A DNA stretch of 64,000 bases from NCBI GenBank assembly GCA_050246015.1, contig JBFWWU010000009.1, forward strand, positions 124,001-188,000. Reading direction: 5' to 3'. Source of the stretch: JTS-AC122 sp050246015 (GTDB lineage: Bacteria; Planctomycetota; Phycisphaerae; Phycisphaerales; UBA1924). Both the position numbers and the translations under genes were made by a program. Positions 48,330 through 57,189 of the stretch are shown here, in pieces (the first letter of the stretch is position 1; every line of letters begins with the position of its first letter). Below the pieces are notes generated by a model. The model made no database searches. It saw only the letters and a list, made by a program, of their open reading frames with translations, and was not told the origin of the DNA.

Positions 48330-50429
48330 GTGTCCACCACCCAGCGCATCGACCTTCATCAATCCGCCCCGTCCCGGTCCGCGGTCGAGCCCGTGCGCGG
48401 CGACAGCGCCGCGGCCCCCGCTTCCTTGTGGGCGGCGATCACTACGCCCCGCGCCGAACTCTTCGCCGCCATGATCGCCGGCGGGTGCCTCGCCGCCGGC
48501 TTTGTCCTCCATCGCACCGCCGCCTCCCACACCGCCGAGTCCGTCGCCGCCGCGCTCTACTGGACGAGCCTCGCGCTCGGGCTCTTCCACGGCGGGCGCG
48601 CCGCCGTCGCCTCCCTCGCCCAGCGAAAGTTCGACATCGACGTGCTCATGGTCATCGGCGCCGTCCTCGCCGCCTGGCTCGGCGCCCCCGCCGAAGGCGC
48701 GCTCCTCCTCTTCCTCTTTGTCCTGGCCGGTGCGCTCGAAGCCCTCGCCATGGCCCGCACCACCCGCGCCGTCGAGGCCCTCCACAAACTCATGCCCACC
48801 GCCGCACTCCGTAAGCGCCCCGGCGCCGCCGACGAGTGGGAGCACGTCCCACCCGAATCCCTCGCCGCCGGCGATCGTGTCAAGATCCTCCCCGGCGAAA
48901 TCGTCCCCGCCGACGCTTCCGTCGTCCTCGGCGAGTCCTCCATCAACCAATCCACCCTCACCGGCGAGAGCGTGCCGCGCGACGTCCGCTCCGGCGATCC
49001 CCTCTACGCCGGCACCATCAACGTCGGAAACCCCATCGAAGCCGTCATCTCGCGGCCCGCCAGCGAATCGAGCCTCCAGCGCATCCTTAACCTCGTCATC
49101 GAGGCCCAGAGACAGCGAGAGCCCGTCCAGCGTCTGATCGATCGCCTCAGCGAGCCCTACGCCTGGGGCGTCCTGGGCCTCAGCATCGCCGTCGTGCTCG
49201 TCTGGTGGCTCGCGCTCGGCGAGCCCCTCGTGCACCAGACCGACGCCGGCCTGCGCGGCGCGCTCTACACCGGTATCACCCTCCTCATCGTCGCTTCCCC
49301 CTGCGCCCTCATCATCTCCACCCCCACCGCCACCCTCACCGGCATCGCCCGCGGCGCCCGCGCCGGCGTCCTCTTCAAGGGCGGCCAGGCCCTCGAACGC
49401 CTCAGTCGTCTCGCCGCCATTGCCTTCGACAAGACCGGCACCCTCACCGTCGGTCGCCCGCGCGTCCGCCAGATCCACCCCATCGGCTGGTCCGATGAAT
49501 CCGCCCTCCTCCGCGTCGCCGCCGCCCTCGAACGTGAATCCACACACCCCATCGCACAAGCCATCGTCGACGCCGCCGCCGAACGAAACATCCAGCCCGC
49601 CCCCATCCACGCCGGCAAGTTCACCGTCGGTCGCGGCGTCAGCGGCATGTGCGAAGGCAAAGAAGCCCGCCTCGGCACCCTCATCTTCACCGAGCCCCTC
49701 ATCCCCACCTGCCTCCGCGCCAGCGTCTCCCAAACCCTCGCCACCGTTCAGCACCGCGGCGAGATCGGCACCGTCGTCGCCTGGGACCAGCACGCCGGCG
49801 TCATCGTCCTGGCCGACCTCGTCCGCCCGGGCGCACCCGAACTCGTCTCACGTCTGCATGATCTGGGCGTCCGTCCCGTCTGCATGCTCACCGGCGACAA
49901 CCGCGCCACCGCCGCCCACGTCGCCTCCGCGCTCGGCCTCGACCAGTGGTTCGCCGAACTCCTTCCCCCGGACAAAGTCGCGCACGTCCATCGCTTGAAA
50001 GACGCCATCGCCGCCGAGAAACGCCCGCGCGCCGGCGCCGTCGGTGTCATCGGCGACGGCGTCAACGACGCCCCCGCCCTCGCCGCCGCAGGCGTCTCCA
50101 TCGCCATCGGTTCCATCGGCTCCGATGCCGCCCTCGAATCCGCCGACATCGTCCTGCTCTCCGACGATCTGGGCGTCGTCCCCTGGGCCGTCGCCCTCGC
50201 ACGACGCGTCCGCCGCACCATCCTCACTAACCTCACCTTCTCGATCGGCGCCATGGTCATCATGGCCCTGGCCACCCTCATCGGCTCCCGCATCGGGTAC
50301 GACGTCCCCCTCTGGGCCGGCGTCATCGGTCACGAGGGTGGCACCCTCCTGGTCGTCGCCAACTCACTCCTCATCCTCCTCCACCCCACCCCGCCTCGCG
50401 ACGCGACCGCGGCGCCAGCGGGCTCATGA
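48330..50429 (+). CDS. P1B-4 type heavy-metal-transporting ATPase
   Basis: A 699-residue P-type ATPase. It has the P-domain motif DKTGTLT (Asp367), TGES phosphatase loop, ESTHPIAQAI (HP locus of heavy-metal ATPases) and GDGVNDAPALA. The transmembrane metal site has SPC (Cys325 in ASPCALIIS) and the late helix motif HEGGT (His668), the pair that defines P1B-4 pumps (CoaT, CtpD, PfeT, plant HMA1), which export Co, Zn, Fe or Ni. There is no N-terminal metal-binding domain, only about 40 unstructured residues. The start is GTG 48330; the preceding TTG codon is in frame but neither has a clear SD. Its 3' end overlaps the convergent MFS gene by 59 bp. Confidence 0.9.
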   Translation: MSTTQRIDLHQSAPSRSAVEPVRGDSAAAPASLWAAITTPRAELFAAMIAGGCLAAGFVLHRTAASHTAESVAAALYWTSLALGLFHGGRAAVASLAQRKFDIDVLMVIGAVLAAWLGAPAEGALLLFLFVLAGALEALAMARTTRAVEALHKLMPTAALRKRPGAADEWEHVPPESLAAGDRVKILPGEIVPADASVVLGESSINQSTLTGESVPRDVRSGDPLYAGTINVGNPIEAVISRPASESSLQRILNLVIEAQRQREPVQRLIDRLSEPYAWGVLGLSIAVVLVWWLALGEPLVHQTDAGLRGALYTGITLLIVASPCALIISTPTATLTGIARGARAGVLFKGGQALERLSRLAAIAFDKTGTLTVGRPRVRQIHPIGWSDESALLRVAAALERESTHPIAQAIVDAAAERNIQPAPIHAGKFTVGRGVSGMCEGKEARLGTLIFTEPLIPTCLRASVSQTLATVQHRGEIGTVVAWDQHAGVIVLADLVRPGAPELVSRLHDLGVRPVCMLTGDNRATAAHVASALGLDQWFAELLPPDKVAHVHRLKDAIAAEKRPRAGAVGVIGDGVNDAPALAAAGVSIAIGSIGSDAALESADIVLLSDDLGVVPWAVALARRVRRTILTNLTFSIGAMVIMALATLIGSRIGYDVPLWAGVIGHEGGTLLVVANSLLILLHPTPPRDATAAPAGS

Positions 50430-51708
50430 TCCCCACCAGTATCGCCGGTACGTACAACCAGCCTACCCACCAGATCGCCCCCTGCGGGCCGTCCGCCTGC
50501 GCCGCAATGATCCCCGCGAACATCGTCCCCGCCGCCGAGATCAGTCGCCCAACGTTGTACGTGAACCCCGACCCCAGCGTCCGCACCAGCGTCGGAAACA
50601 GCGGCGGGATGTACAGCGGGAACAGCCCGAACATCCCCAGCGCGACCAGCGCCGTCAGCGACGTCTTCCAATAGATCGTCTCCAGCGTCAGCGGCTCCCA
50701 GAACAACCCGATGAAGCACCCCAGCGACAGCGCCGAGAGCAGCGCGAACGCCACTCGATACCCCAGCCATTTCCCCAGGTACGTCGCGACGAAGTTCCCC
50801 GCGATGTTCACCAGCAGGAACACCACCGTCACGTCCGTCTTGAGTTTCGCCACCCGCGCCGCCGACCACCCGGACACCTCCGGCAACTTCCCGATCGCCT
50901 GCGGCAAATAAAACAAAAAACACCACACCGTCGTCAGGCAGATCCCCGTCATCGCGATCACCAGCACCGTCGTCTTCCACAACCCTCGCGAGAACAGCAT
51001 CCCGATCGGCGCGGGCGGCGCGTCGCTCCGCGCCGCCTTCCACTCCTCCGGCTCCGGCACCGACCGCCGGATCCACCACGTCATCACCGCCGGCAACACC
51101 CCCACCACGAACACCCACCGCGGCGAATCCAGGTGCGCCATCCACCCCGCCGTCAGCGACGCCGCGATGCATCCCATGATGTACCCGCTCTGTAGCAGCG
51201 CACTGGCCCACGCCCGGTGCCGCGACGGCAGCGTCTCGCTCACCAGCGCCGACCCCGCCGCCCATTCCCCCCCGATCCCCAGCGCCGCGATGAACCGGAA
51301 GATCAGCAGGTGCCACCACGCCTGCGCGAAGAACGCCAGTCCCGTGAACACCGCATACGTCAGGATCGTCAGCGTCAGCGTCCGCGCCCGCCCCAGCCGG
51401 TCCCCGATCCGCCCGAACACCGCGCCCCCCATCGCCCACCCCACCAGGAACATCGCCTGGATGATCGCCGCTTTGCTCTGCACCTCCCCGCCGATCTGCC
51501 CCGCCAGCGCCGATCCCGCCTCGATCGCTCCCTCCCCCAGCCCACGCTCATGCAGCACCAGTTCGCGGACAAACGGCACCGCCACCATGATGTACAGATA
51601 CCCATCCAGACCGTCGAACGCCCACCCCAGCCACGCCGCCGTCAGCGTCCGCCAGTGTCGCGGCTGTCCCGCCGTCTTTGAATCGCCCTGTGTCTTGCTC
51701 GGGTGCAT
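50371..51708 (-). CDS. MFS transporter
   Basis: A 445-residue major facilitator with about 12 transmembrane segments. The first helix carries FDGLDGYLYIMVAVPFV, an early acidic pair typical of the aromatic-acid/sugar-acid or sialate (NanT, PcaK) subgroup. The loop 2-3 motif GGAVFGRIGDRLGRART is clear, and GIGGEWAAGSALVSE in helix 4 is the usual second signature. Ligand cannot be assigned. ATG 51708 (MHPSKTQGDSK) was chosen; the longer frame would overlap the SWIM-gene end. The 3' end overlaps the metal ATPase tail. Confidence 0.82.
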   Translation of the reverse strand: MHPSKTQGDSKTAGQPRHWRTLTAAWLGWAFDGLDGYLYIMVAVPFVRELVLHERGLGEGAIEAGSALAGQIGGEVQSKAAIIQAMFLVGWAMGGAVFGRIGDRLGRARTLTLTILTYAVFTGLAFFAQAWWHLLIFRFIAALGIGGEWAAGSALVSETLPSRHRAWASALLQSGYIMGCIAASLTAGWMAHLDSPRWVFVVGVLPAVMTWWIRRSVPEPEEWKAARSDAPPAPIGMLFSRGLWKTTVLVIAMTGICLTTVWCFLFYLPQAIGKLPEVSGWSAARVAKLKTDVTVVFLLVNIAGNFVATYLGKWLGYRVAFALLSALSLGCFIGLFWEPLTLETIYWKTSLTALVALGMFGLFPLYIPPLFPTLVRTLGSGFTYNVGRLISAAGTMFAGIIAAQADGPQGAIWWVGWLYVPAILVGIMSPLAPRSRREAGWGGGG

Positions 51709-51763
51709 GCGTCCAACAGCATACCCGATCCCCCCGGCACGCCATCCCGAGGCGCCGCCATCC

Positions 51764-52978
51764 TCACGCCGGCTCATCCTCGCTCACTCCCGGCTCCTCC
51801 GCCCGCGTCCGCGAGATCGCGTCCCGGCTCACAAGGTCATAGCACGTCGCCAGCAACCCCACGATCGGGAACTTCGCACGCGGAAACGGGCTCGCTCCCA
51901 TCCGCCGAAGCAGCGGGTGCGACACCTCCGGCGCCGCGATCGTCAGGTCCAGCGATTCGATCCCCGCCCCCGCTTCGCCGCTCTCCGCTCCCTCGCGCGG
52001 CGACTCCCCCCCCGGCGCCGTCCAGAATCCATCCACGCACTCCTCCAGCGGCTTGCTCACCCGGTCCGAGACTCCCGGCAGATGACTCTCGTATACCAGC
52101 GTCCCGTGGGCACTCGCTCCCCCCTTTCCTCCCACGCTCCCCGCTCCGCCTGACGCCTGACGCCGTTGCCTCAGCCGGTCGATCAAATCATCCGGCGGCA
52201 AGCCCCGCAGCGCGAAGATCATGAACGGGTCCGATGCCAGTCGATCCGCCACCAGCGCCATCACGCAGCACGCGTGCTTGCACCACGGCACCCCCGGCGG
52301 CAGCGGTGTCGTCGCTCGCATCGGCACCGGCCGGTTCGTCGATCTCGCCCGGATCAGGTTCGGTTCCGTCCCGGACTTCTCCGGCGCGCCCCGGCTCACG
52401 CTCCCTACGCCGCGCTCCCCGCTCCCCGCAGCCCCCCCCGTCCCTTCCGCCGGACTCTCCTCCGCCGTCTCCGGCTTGCCCGTGAAGATCGAGCATTCGC
52501 ACGACACCGCCACGTCCGACGGCTCGCTCGGAAACAGTTTCAGTCCCGCCGGTATGAACAAGTCCTCGATGTTCGCAGGCACCTCCCCGGACAGCAGCGC
52601 CGCCGCGTACCGCGCCTGCGCGATCATCGCGTCGATCACGCTCGGCCACTGCGCCTCCGTAAACGTCGGCAGCCGGATCGACACGCTGTACGCCTTGGGC
52701 ATCCGCCCCTGCACACGTGCCGTGATCGTCCCCGCGCCCAGTTCAAGCGACCGCGTCTGCCCCAGCCTCGCGTACTCAAGACCTTCCGCCAGTTGATCCC
52801 CCGGCGCATACGTCTCCACCAGCCGCAGCCACCGATGGATCACCCACGGCGTCTCCGCCCCGCCGACGCCCGCGTTCCCGCTCCCCGCCTTGCGCGGCGA
52901 CAACTTCACCCCGCCCACCACCTTCCGCGGGTTCGCCGTGGGCTTGCTCGGACGACGCTCGAACTGCCGCTGGTTCAT
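51764..52978 (-). CDS. SWIM zinc-finger protein, partner of SNF2
   Basis: A 404-residue protein with a SWIM zinc finger: CEC near residue 160 and CKH near 233, giving C-x-C...C-x-H. The fold would bind one zinc and nucleic acid or protein. About 70 residues separate the two halves, with a low-complexity insert (Glu/Gly/Ser-rich) that is longer than in typical bacterial SWIM domains. The N-terminal 150 residues contain GQTRSLELGAGTITARVQG, the pre-SWIM domain seen in SNF2-linked proteins. ATG 52978 overlaps the SNF2 stop codon (ATGA), so translation is coupled. In several bacteria such SWIM proteins are encoded next to SWI2/SNF2 helicases; the exact function is unknown. Confidence 0.72.
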   Translation of the reverse strand: MNQRQFERRPSKPTANPRKVVGGVKLSPRKAGSGNAGVGGAETPWVIHRWLRLVETYAPGDQLAEGLEYARLGQTRSLELGAGTITARVQGRMPKAYSVSIRLPTFTEAQWPSVIDAMIAQARYAAALLSGEVPANIEDLFIPAGLKLFPSEPSDVAVSCECSIFTGKPETAEESPAEGTGGAAGSGERGVGSVSRGAPEKSGTEPNLIRARSTNRPVPMRATTPLPPGVPWCKHACCVMALVADRLASDPFMIFALRGLPPDDLIDRLRQRRQASGGAGSVGGKGGASAHGTLVYESHLPGVSDRVSKPLEECVDGFWTAPGGESPREGAESGEAGAGIESLDLTIAAPEVSHPLLRRMGASPFPRAKFPIVGLLATCYDLVSRDAISRTRAEEPGVSEDEPA

Positions 52979-55900
52979 TCCTCGTCTCCGATCGCGTCCA
53001 GCCGCAGCGAGAGCATCTCACGCAGTTGCGTTGTAGAGAGTTCCGTCAGCCAGTGCTCGCCGGCGCCGATGACGTTCTCCGCCAGTTCCGTCTTCTGTTC
53101 GATCATCTGGTCGATCCGCTCTTCCAGCGTTCCGGAGACCACGAACTTGTGCACGTGCACCGTCCGCGTCTGCCCGATCCGGTACGCCCGGTCCGTCGCC
53201 TGCGTCTCCACCGCCGGGTTCCACCACCGGTCGAAATGGAACACGTGCGTCGCCGCCGTCAGGTTCAGCCCCAGCCCGCCCGCCTTCAGGCTCAGGATGA
53301 ACACCGGGCACTCCGGGCCCGATTTCTGGAACCGCGACACCATCTCCTCCCGCTGCGGCGCGGTCGATCCCCCGTGCAGGAACAGCACGTCCCGATCCAG
53401 CGAACGACGCAGCAGCCCCGACAGGATGTGCCCCATCTGCCGGAACTGCGTGAAGATCAGCGCCTTGTCCCCGGCGTCGATCACCTCCCGCAGCATCTCG
53501 ATCAGACGCAGCGTCTTCCCCGATCGATGCGCTTCCACCTTCGCCGCTCCCTCTTCCTGCCCCGTGTCGTGCTGCTCCTTCAGGAAATGCGCCGGGTGGT
53601 TGCAGATCTGCTTCAACTTGATCAGCCCCGCCAGCACCACCCCGCGACGCTGGATCCCCTCCGTCTCTTCCGCCACCCTCAGCATGTCCGACACGCACGT
53701 CTGGTACAGCGACGCCTGCTCCGGCGTCAGGAAGCAGTACTCCCGCGACTCCACCTTCTCCGGCAGGTCCGCGATCACCGCCGGGTCGCTCTTGAGCCGG
53801 CGCAGCACGAACGGCTGCACCAGCCCCCGCAACTGCGCCGCCCGGTGCTTGTCGTGGTACCGCTCGATCGGAACGCTGAACCGCCGCCGGAACTCCGCCG
53901 CCGGATCCAGGTACCCGGGGTTCAGGAACTCCATGATCGACCACAACTCCCCGAGCCGATTCTCCACCGGCGTGCCCGTCAGCGCGATCCGCCTCCCCGT
54001 CGCCAGGTTCCGGATCGCCTGCGTCTGCTTCGCGCTGGGATTCTTGATGTTCTGCGCCTCATCCAGCACCACCCGCTTCCACTTGATCCCGCTGAGTTGA
54101 TCGTGGTCCCGGTGCGCCAGCGCGTACGTCGTGATCACGACATCCGATTCCATCGCCGCTCGGTGCAGCGCGTCCCCCTGCTGACGCTCCATCCCGTGGT
54201 GCACCAGCACCTTCAGATCCGGCGTAAACCGCCGCGCCTCGTGGATCCAGTTTCCCACCACCGACATCGGAACCACCAGCAGCGTCGGCTCGGGCCTCTC
54301 TCCCCCCGACCGCGCCCCGGGATTCGCCGCCATCCACTCCGCGTACGCCTTTCGCTCATGCGCCAACAGCGCCAGCAACTGGATCGTCTTCCCCAGCCCC
54401 ATGTCGTCCGCCAGGCACGCCCCCAGCCCCAGCCGGTCCAGAAACGCCAGCCACGACAGCCCCTTGAGCTGGTACGGCCTCAGCGTCCCGATGAACCGCT
54501 CCGGCGGCTCCAGCATCGGCAGCGTCTCGTTGTGATTCGGGTCCCCGAACACCTTCGCCACCCACCCCGTCGCGTCCATCCCCAGAACCTGGATCCCCGT
54601 CTGCCGCGCGTCCGACGCATACGCCAGCCGAAGCGCCCGGCCGATCTCCATCTCCCCCCCGGGGTTCTTCTTCAGGAAATCCATCGCCGCCTTCACGTCC
54701 TCCGGACGGATCTCCACCCACTGCCCATCCACGCGCACCAGCGGCGAGTGCTGCGCCGCCAGCGCTTGAAACTGCTCCAGCGTCAGCGTCGTCTGCCCCA
54801 CCGCGATCTGCCACTGGTACGACACCAGCGTGTTGAGCCCGAGTTGCGTCACCGCTCGCGACGGCGAGCCCCCGACCCCCACCCCCGCCGGCCCGATCGA
54901 CGCGAACTCCTCGCTCTCCACCTTCATCCTCGCCCCCAGTCGAACCGTCGGCGAGTTCCACCACGCCGGCACATCCACTCCGATCCCCTGTTCTTCCAGG
55001 ATCGGCGCAAACTCCCGCAGAAACTTGTACGCCTCGCTCGTCGACAGATGCAACTCCGTCGGCTGCGCCTCGTCCAGCGCCTTCTCCAGCGCCTTGTACA
55101 GCCGCGCCCCGCGCCCAAGTTCACCAAGCAGCAACTCGTGCGGCGATTCCAGCCGCCGCCCCTCGATCGTCGCGCCCCCGCCCGACAGCGACCAGATGTC
55201 GATCGCATCCACCACCACCGACGGCTGCTCCACAAGCTGCAGATGAATCGACAGCATCCACCGCACTCCCTCCCCCGGCGACGCGAAATCCCGCATCTGC
55301 GACACGTCGATCGGCTCCGACAGCCGCAGCAGCAGCCGCCACGCGTCACCCGCCCCTCGGTCCTCCAGGAGCCCGATCCACGTCCGCACCCCCTTCACCA
55401 GTTCCTGCCGCTGCGCCAGCGTCGCCGACGTCTCCCGCTTCTCCCCAAGCAGGCACGACAGCAGCGCCACGTGCGTGTCCGTCGCCGCATCGCGCGACGA
55501 CACCGCCTCCATTAACTCCTCCTTCACCATCGTCCGCCGGCACGCCGCGTCGCACATCCGCGTCAACGCGTCGTTCATGATCGACCACCCCGAGTGTTCG
55601 TGGCTATCCACCGCTGCCCGCGCAATCGGCGGCATCGCCCCAGCCAGCACCGTCAGCCTCGCCAGCGTCGGCGCATCCGCCAGCCACGGCTGCCACACCG
55701 CGTCCAGTTCCCCCGACGCCTCCTCTCTCAGCCCCGGCACGAACCGCTGCTGCGCCAGCAGATAATCCGTCATCCGTGCGCACGCCGCGAAGAACCGCAC
55801 ACTCTCCCCCAGCACCATCGACGGGTGCCCGTCCTCCTCCCCTTCCACCTCTTCCAGCGCCTCCAGCACGTCCCCCGCCCGCTCCGCCCCCACCGCGATC

Positions 55901-56214
55901 GCCGGCGCCGTGAACTCCCCCAGCCCCGCGCTCCCGTCCACCAGCCCGTCCGCCGCCGAGTGCCCTACCGCGTGCGCGATCGTCGGGCTCGGCGACGGGA
56001 TCCCCCCTTCCCTCGGCAACCGCAGCCGCACCGTCCGCTCCGTCCCCACATCTTCACCCACCACCCCCGACAACACACCGCGCACTCCTCCCGCGTCCGC
56101 CGCGAACGGGTGCGAGTCCGCATCCCTGCTTGTTCCCGGTTCATGCCAGCGGCGCGCATCCTCTGCCCAGAGGTGCAGTTCGCCCTGAGTCCACGTGGCG
56201 TGCAGTACCAGCAT
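52975..56214 (-). CDS. SNF2-family helicase/ATPase
   Basis: A 1079-residue SWI2/SNF2 ATPase. The N-terminal half (about 1-570) holds bacterial SNF2-associated regions and an acidic spacer (EALEEVEGEEDG). The motor shows LRPYQLKGLSWLAFL, Walker A DDMGLGKT (Lys609), DEAQNIKNP, ALTGTPVENRLGELWSI, then the helicase-C motifs IFTQFRQMG, LSLKAGGLGLNL and DRWWNPAVETQATDRAYRIGQ. It should translocate on DNA and displace bound proteins or RNA polymerase (RapA-like). ATG 56214 was chosen; the frame stays open to TTG 56250, next to tRNA-Lys. Downstream SWIM gene overlaps it by 4 bp, forming an operon. Confidence 0.88.
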   Translation of the reverse strand: MLVLHATWTQGELHLWAEDARRWHEPGTSRDADSHPFAADAGGVRGVLSGVVGEDVGTERTVRLRLPREGGIPSPSPTIAHAVGHSAADGLVDGSAGLGEFTAPAIAVGAERAGDVLEALEEVEGEEDGHPSMVLGESVRFFAACARMTDYLLAQQRFVPGLREEASGELDAVWQPWLADAPTLARLTVLAGAMPPIARAAVDSHEHSGWSIMNDALTRMCDAACRRTMVKEELMEAVSSRDAATDTHVALLSCLLGEKRETSATLAQRQELVKGVRTWIGLLEDRGAGDAWRLLLRLSEPIDVSQMRDFASPGEGVRWMLSIHLQLVEQPSVVVDAIDIWSLSGGGATIEGRRLESPHELLLGELGRGARLYKALEKALDEAQPTELHLSTSEAYKFLREFAPILEEQGIGVDVPAWWNSPTVRLGARMKVESEEFASIGPAGVGVGGSPSRAVTQLGLNTLVSYQWQIAVGQTTLTLEQFQALAAQHSPLVRVDGQWVEIRPEDVKAAMDFLKKNPGGEMEIGRALRLAYASDARQTGIQVLGMDATGWVAKVFGDPNHNETLPMLEPPERFIGTLRPYQLKGLSWLAFLDRLGLGACLADDMGLGKTIQLLALLAHERKAYAEWMAANPGARSGGERPEPTLLVVPMSVVGNWIHEARRFTPDLKVLVHHGMERQQGDALHRAAMESDVVITTYALAHRDHDQLSGIKWKRVVLDEAQNIKNPSAKQTQAIRNLATGRRIALTGTPVENRLGELWSIMEFLNPGYLDPAAEFRRRFSVPIERYHDKHRAAQLRGLVQPFVLRRLKSDPAVIADLPEKVESREYCFLTPEQASLYQTCVSDMLRVAEETEGIQRRGVVLAGLIKLKQICNHPAHFLKEQHDTGQEEGAAKVEAHRSGKTLRLIEMLREVIDAGDKALIFTQFRQMGHILSGLLRRSLDRDVLFLHGGSTAPQREEMVSRFQKSGPECPVFILSLKAGGLGLNLTAATHVFHFDRWWNPAVETQATDRAYRIGQTRTVHVHKFVVSGTLEERIDQMIEQKTELAENVIGAGEHWLTELSTTQLREMLSLRLDAIGDEE

Positions 56215-56250
56215 CAACGTCGCGCTTGCCTTCAGCAAAAGTTCAAACAA

Positions 56251-56323
56251 TGGGGGCGCCGAGACTCGAACTCGGGACCAGCGGATTAAAAGTCCGCTGC
56301 TCTACCAACTGAGCTACGCCCCC
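56251..56323 (-). tRNA. tRNA-Lys (anticodon TTT)
   Basis: A complete 73-nt cloverleaf on the minus strand. Acceptor GGGGGCG pairs with CGCCCCC, followed by discriminator A. The D-arm is GCTC...GAGC, the anticodon stem GCGGA/TCCGC encloses loop CTTTTAA (anticodon TTT), and the T-arm is CCGAG-TTCGAGT-CTCGG. The 3' CCA is not encoded. The SNF2 start codon lies only 36 bp downstream on the same strand, so one transcript could carry both. Confidence 0.97.
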
Positions 56324-56631
56324 AATGGGTCCCCTTCCCGCAGACCGAGCGCCATTATTCGCACGTCGTTCGTACTTTTCGCCCGCCCCCATCATCCTTC
56401 CTCTCAATTCACGAGATTCACCGGCTCACACCCTCCCCCTGCACGCGCCCCGTTCTTCGCCGGCCCCTCTTCTACCCTCCACGCACGCATCCAGTCACCA
56501 AAGTGCTACACTCTCCCTCCCGGATTTCCCGAGATCCGATCGGTGTTTGTACGATCAGATGAAACTGCACTGACGCGGATTCCAGCAATGCTTCATCCAT
56601 TGCCCTCCGCGGACGCCTTCAGGATTCACAC
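56324..56631. other. Divergent regulatory gap, tRNA-Lys to secG
   Basis: This 308-bp stretch has no credible gene. It must contain the promoters of tRNA-Lys (minus) and secG (plus). A pyrimidine-rich plus-strand tract covers roughly 56390-56530. AAT-rich GAATAAT (minus strand, near 56375) is the only -10-like element I found for the tRNA, and it lacks a convincing -35. No hairpin or riboswitch was recognised. Confidence 0.5.
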
Positions 56632-57183
56632 ATGCTCACGCTCGGCCTCGACCTTCCCCCCTTCGTCATCGGCATCCTCGTTGTGCTCTTTCTCATCGTC
56701 AGCGTGCTCCTCGTCCTCGTGATCCTCATCCAAAAACCGCAGGGCGGCGGGCTCTCCGGCGCCTTCGGCTCCGGCGCCGGCTCCGGTCAGACCGCCTTCG
56801 GCGCTAAGACCGGCGATGCCCTCACCATCGCCACCATCAGCATGTTCGTCGTCTGGACCCTCTTCGCCGTCGGCCTCAACTTCGCCTTGACGCCCGCCAG
56901 CGCCAGCGAACAGGCTCCCCCCGCCGTCCAGGCGCCCCAGCCCGACGGCACTCCCGTCAACCCCCCCGCCAACACTCCTGCCAACCCCCCCGCGGAAGGA
57001 CCCGCAACTCCCGCCGGAAACGGCGCCACGCCCACCCCCGCCGGCAGCACCCCACCCTCCGATTCACCCAAGCCCGCCGACTCGCCCCAAGCGCCTTCCC
57101 AAGCCCCCGCCGACAAGCCCGCCCAGACGCCCCCCAGCGAGCCCTCGCCGAATCCCGCCCCCGCAGGCTCGCCCCCGCGCTGA
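56632..57183 (+). CDS. secG: Preprotein translocase subunit SecG with long tail
   Basis: A 183-residue SecG, which assists SecYE/SecA in protein export. Two helices (about 10-33 and 63-85) flank the conserved cytosolic loop with VILIQKPQGGGLSGAFG and GAKTGDALT. Usual SecG length is about 75-110 residues; here residues about 92-183 are an extra Pro/Ala/Ser-rich, low-complexity tail (e.g. NPPANTPANPPAEGPATPAG), presumed exposed after the second helix. Start ATG 56632. It converges with the TlyA-like gene 6 bp after its stop. Confidence 0.87.
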   Translation: MLTLGLDLPPFVIGILVVLFLIVSVLLVLVILIQKPQGGGLSGAFGSGAGSGQTAFGAKTGDALTIATISMFVVWTLFAVGLNFALTPASASEQAPPAVQAPQPDGTPVNPPANTPANPPAEGPATPAGNGATPTPAGSTPPSDSPKPADSPQAPSQAPADKPAQTPPSEPSPNPAPAGSPPR

Positions 57184-57189
57184 GCGCCG

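Noticed and set aside
50330..51439. 369-codon Gly/Asp-rich frame beside the MFS gene
   Set aside because: Out-of-frame shadow of the MFS transporter on the same strand.
53026..55515. 829-codon frame antisense to SNF2
   Set aside because: Arg/Pro/His/Leu-rich shadow of a gene with clear helicase motifs.
56215..56250. TTG 56250 as SNF2 start
   Set aside because: It would begin at the tRNA boundary and lacks an SD; ATG 56214 begins a sensible N-terminus.
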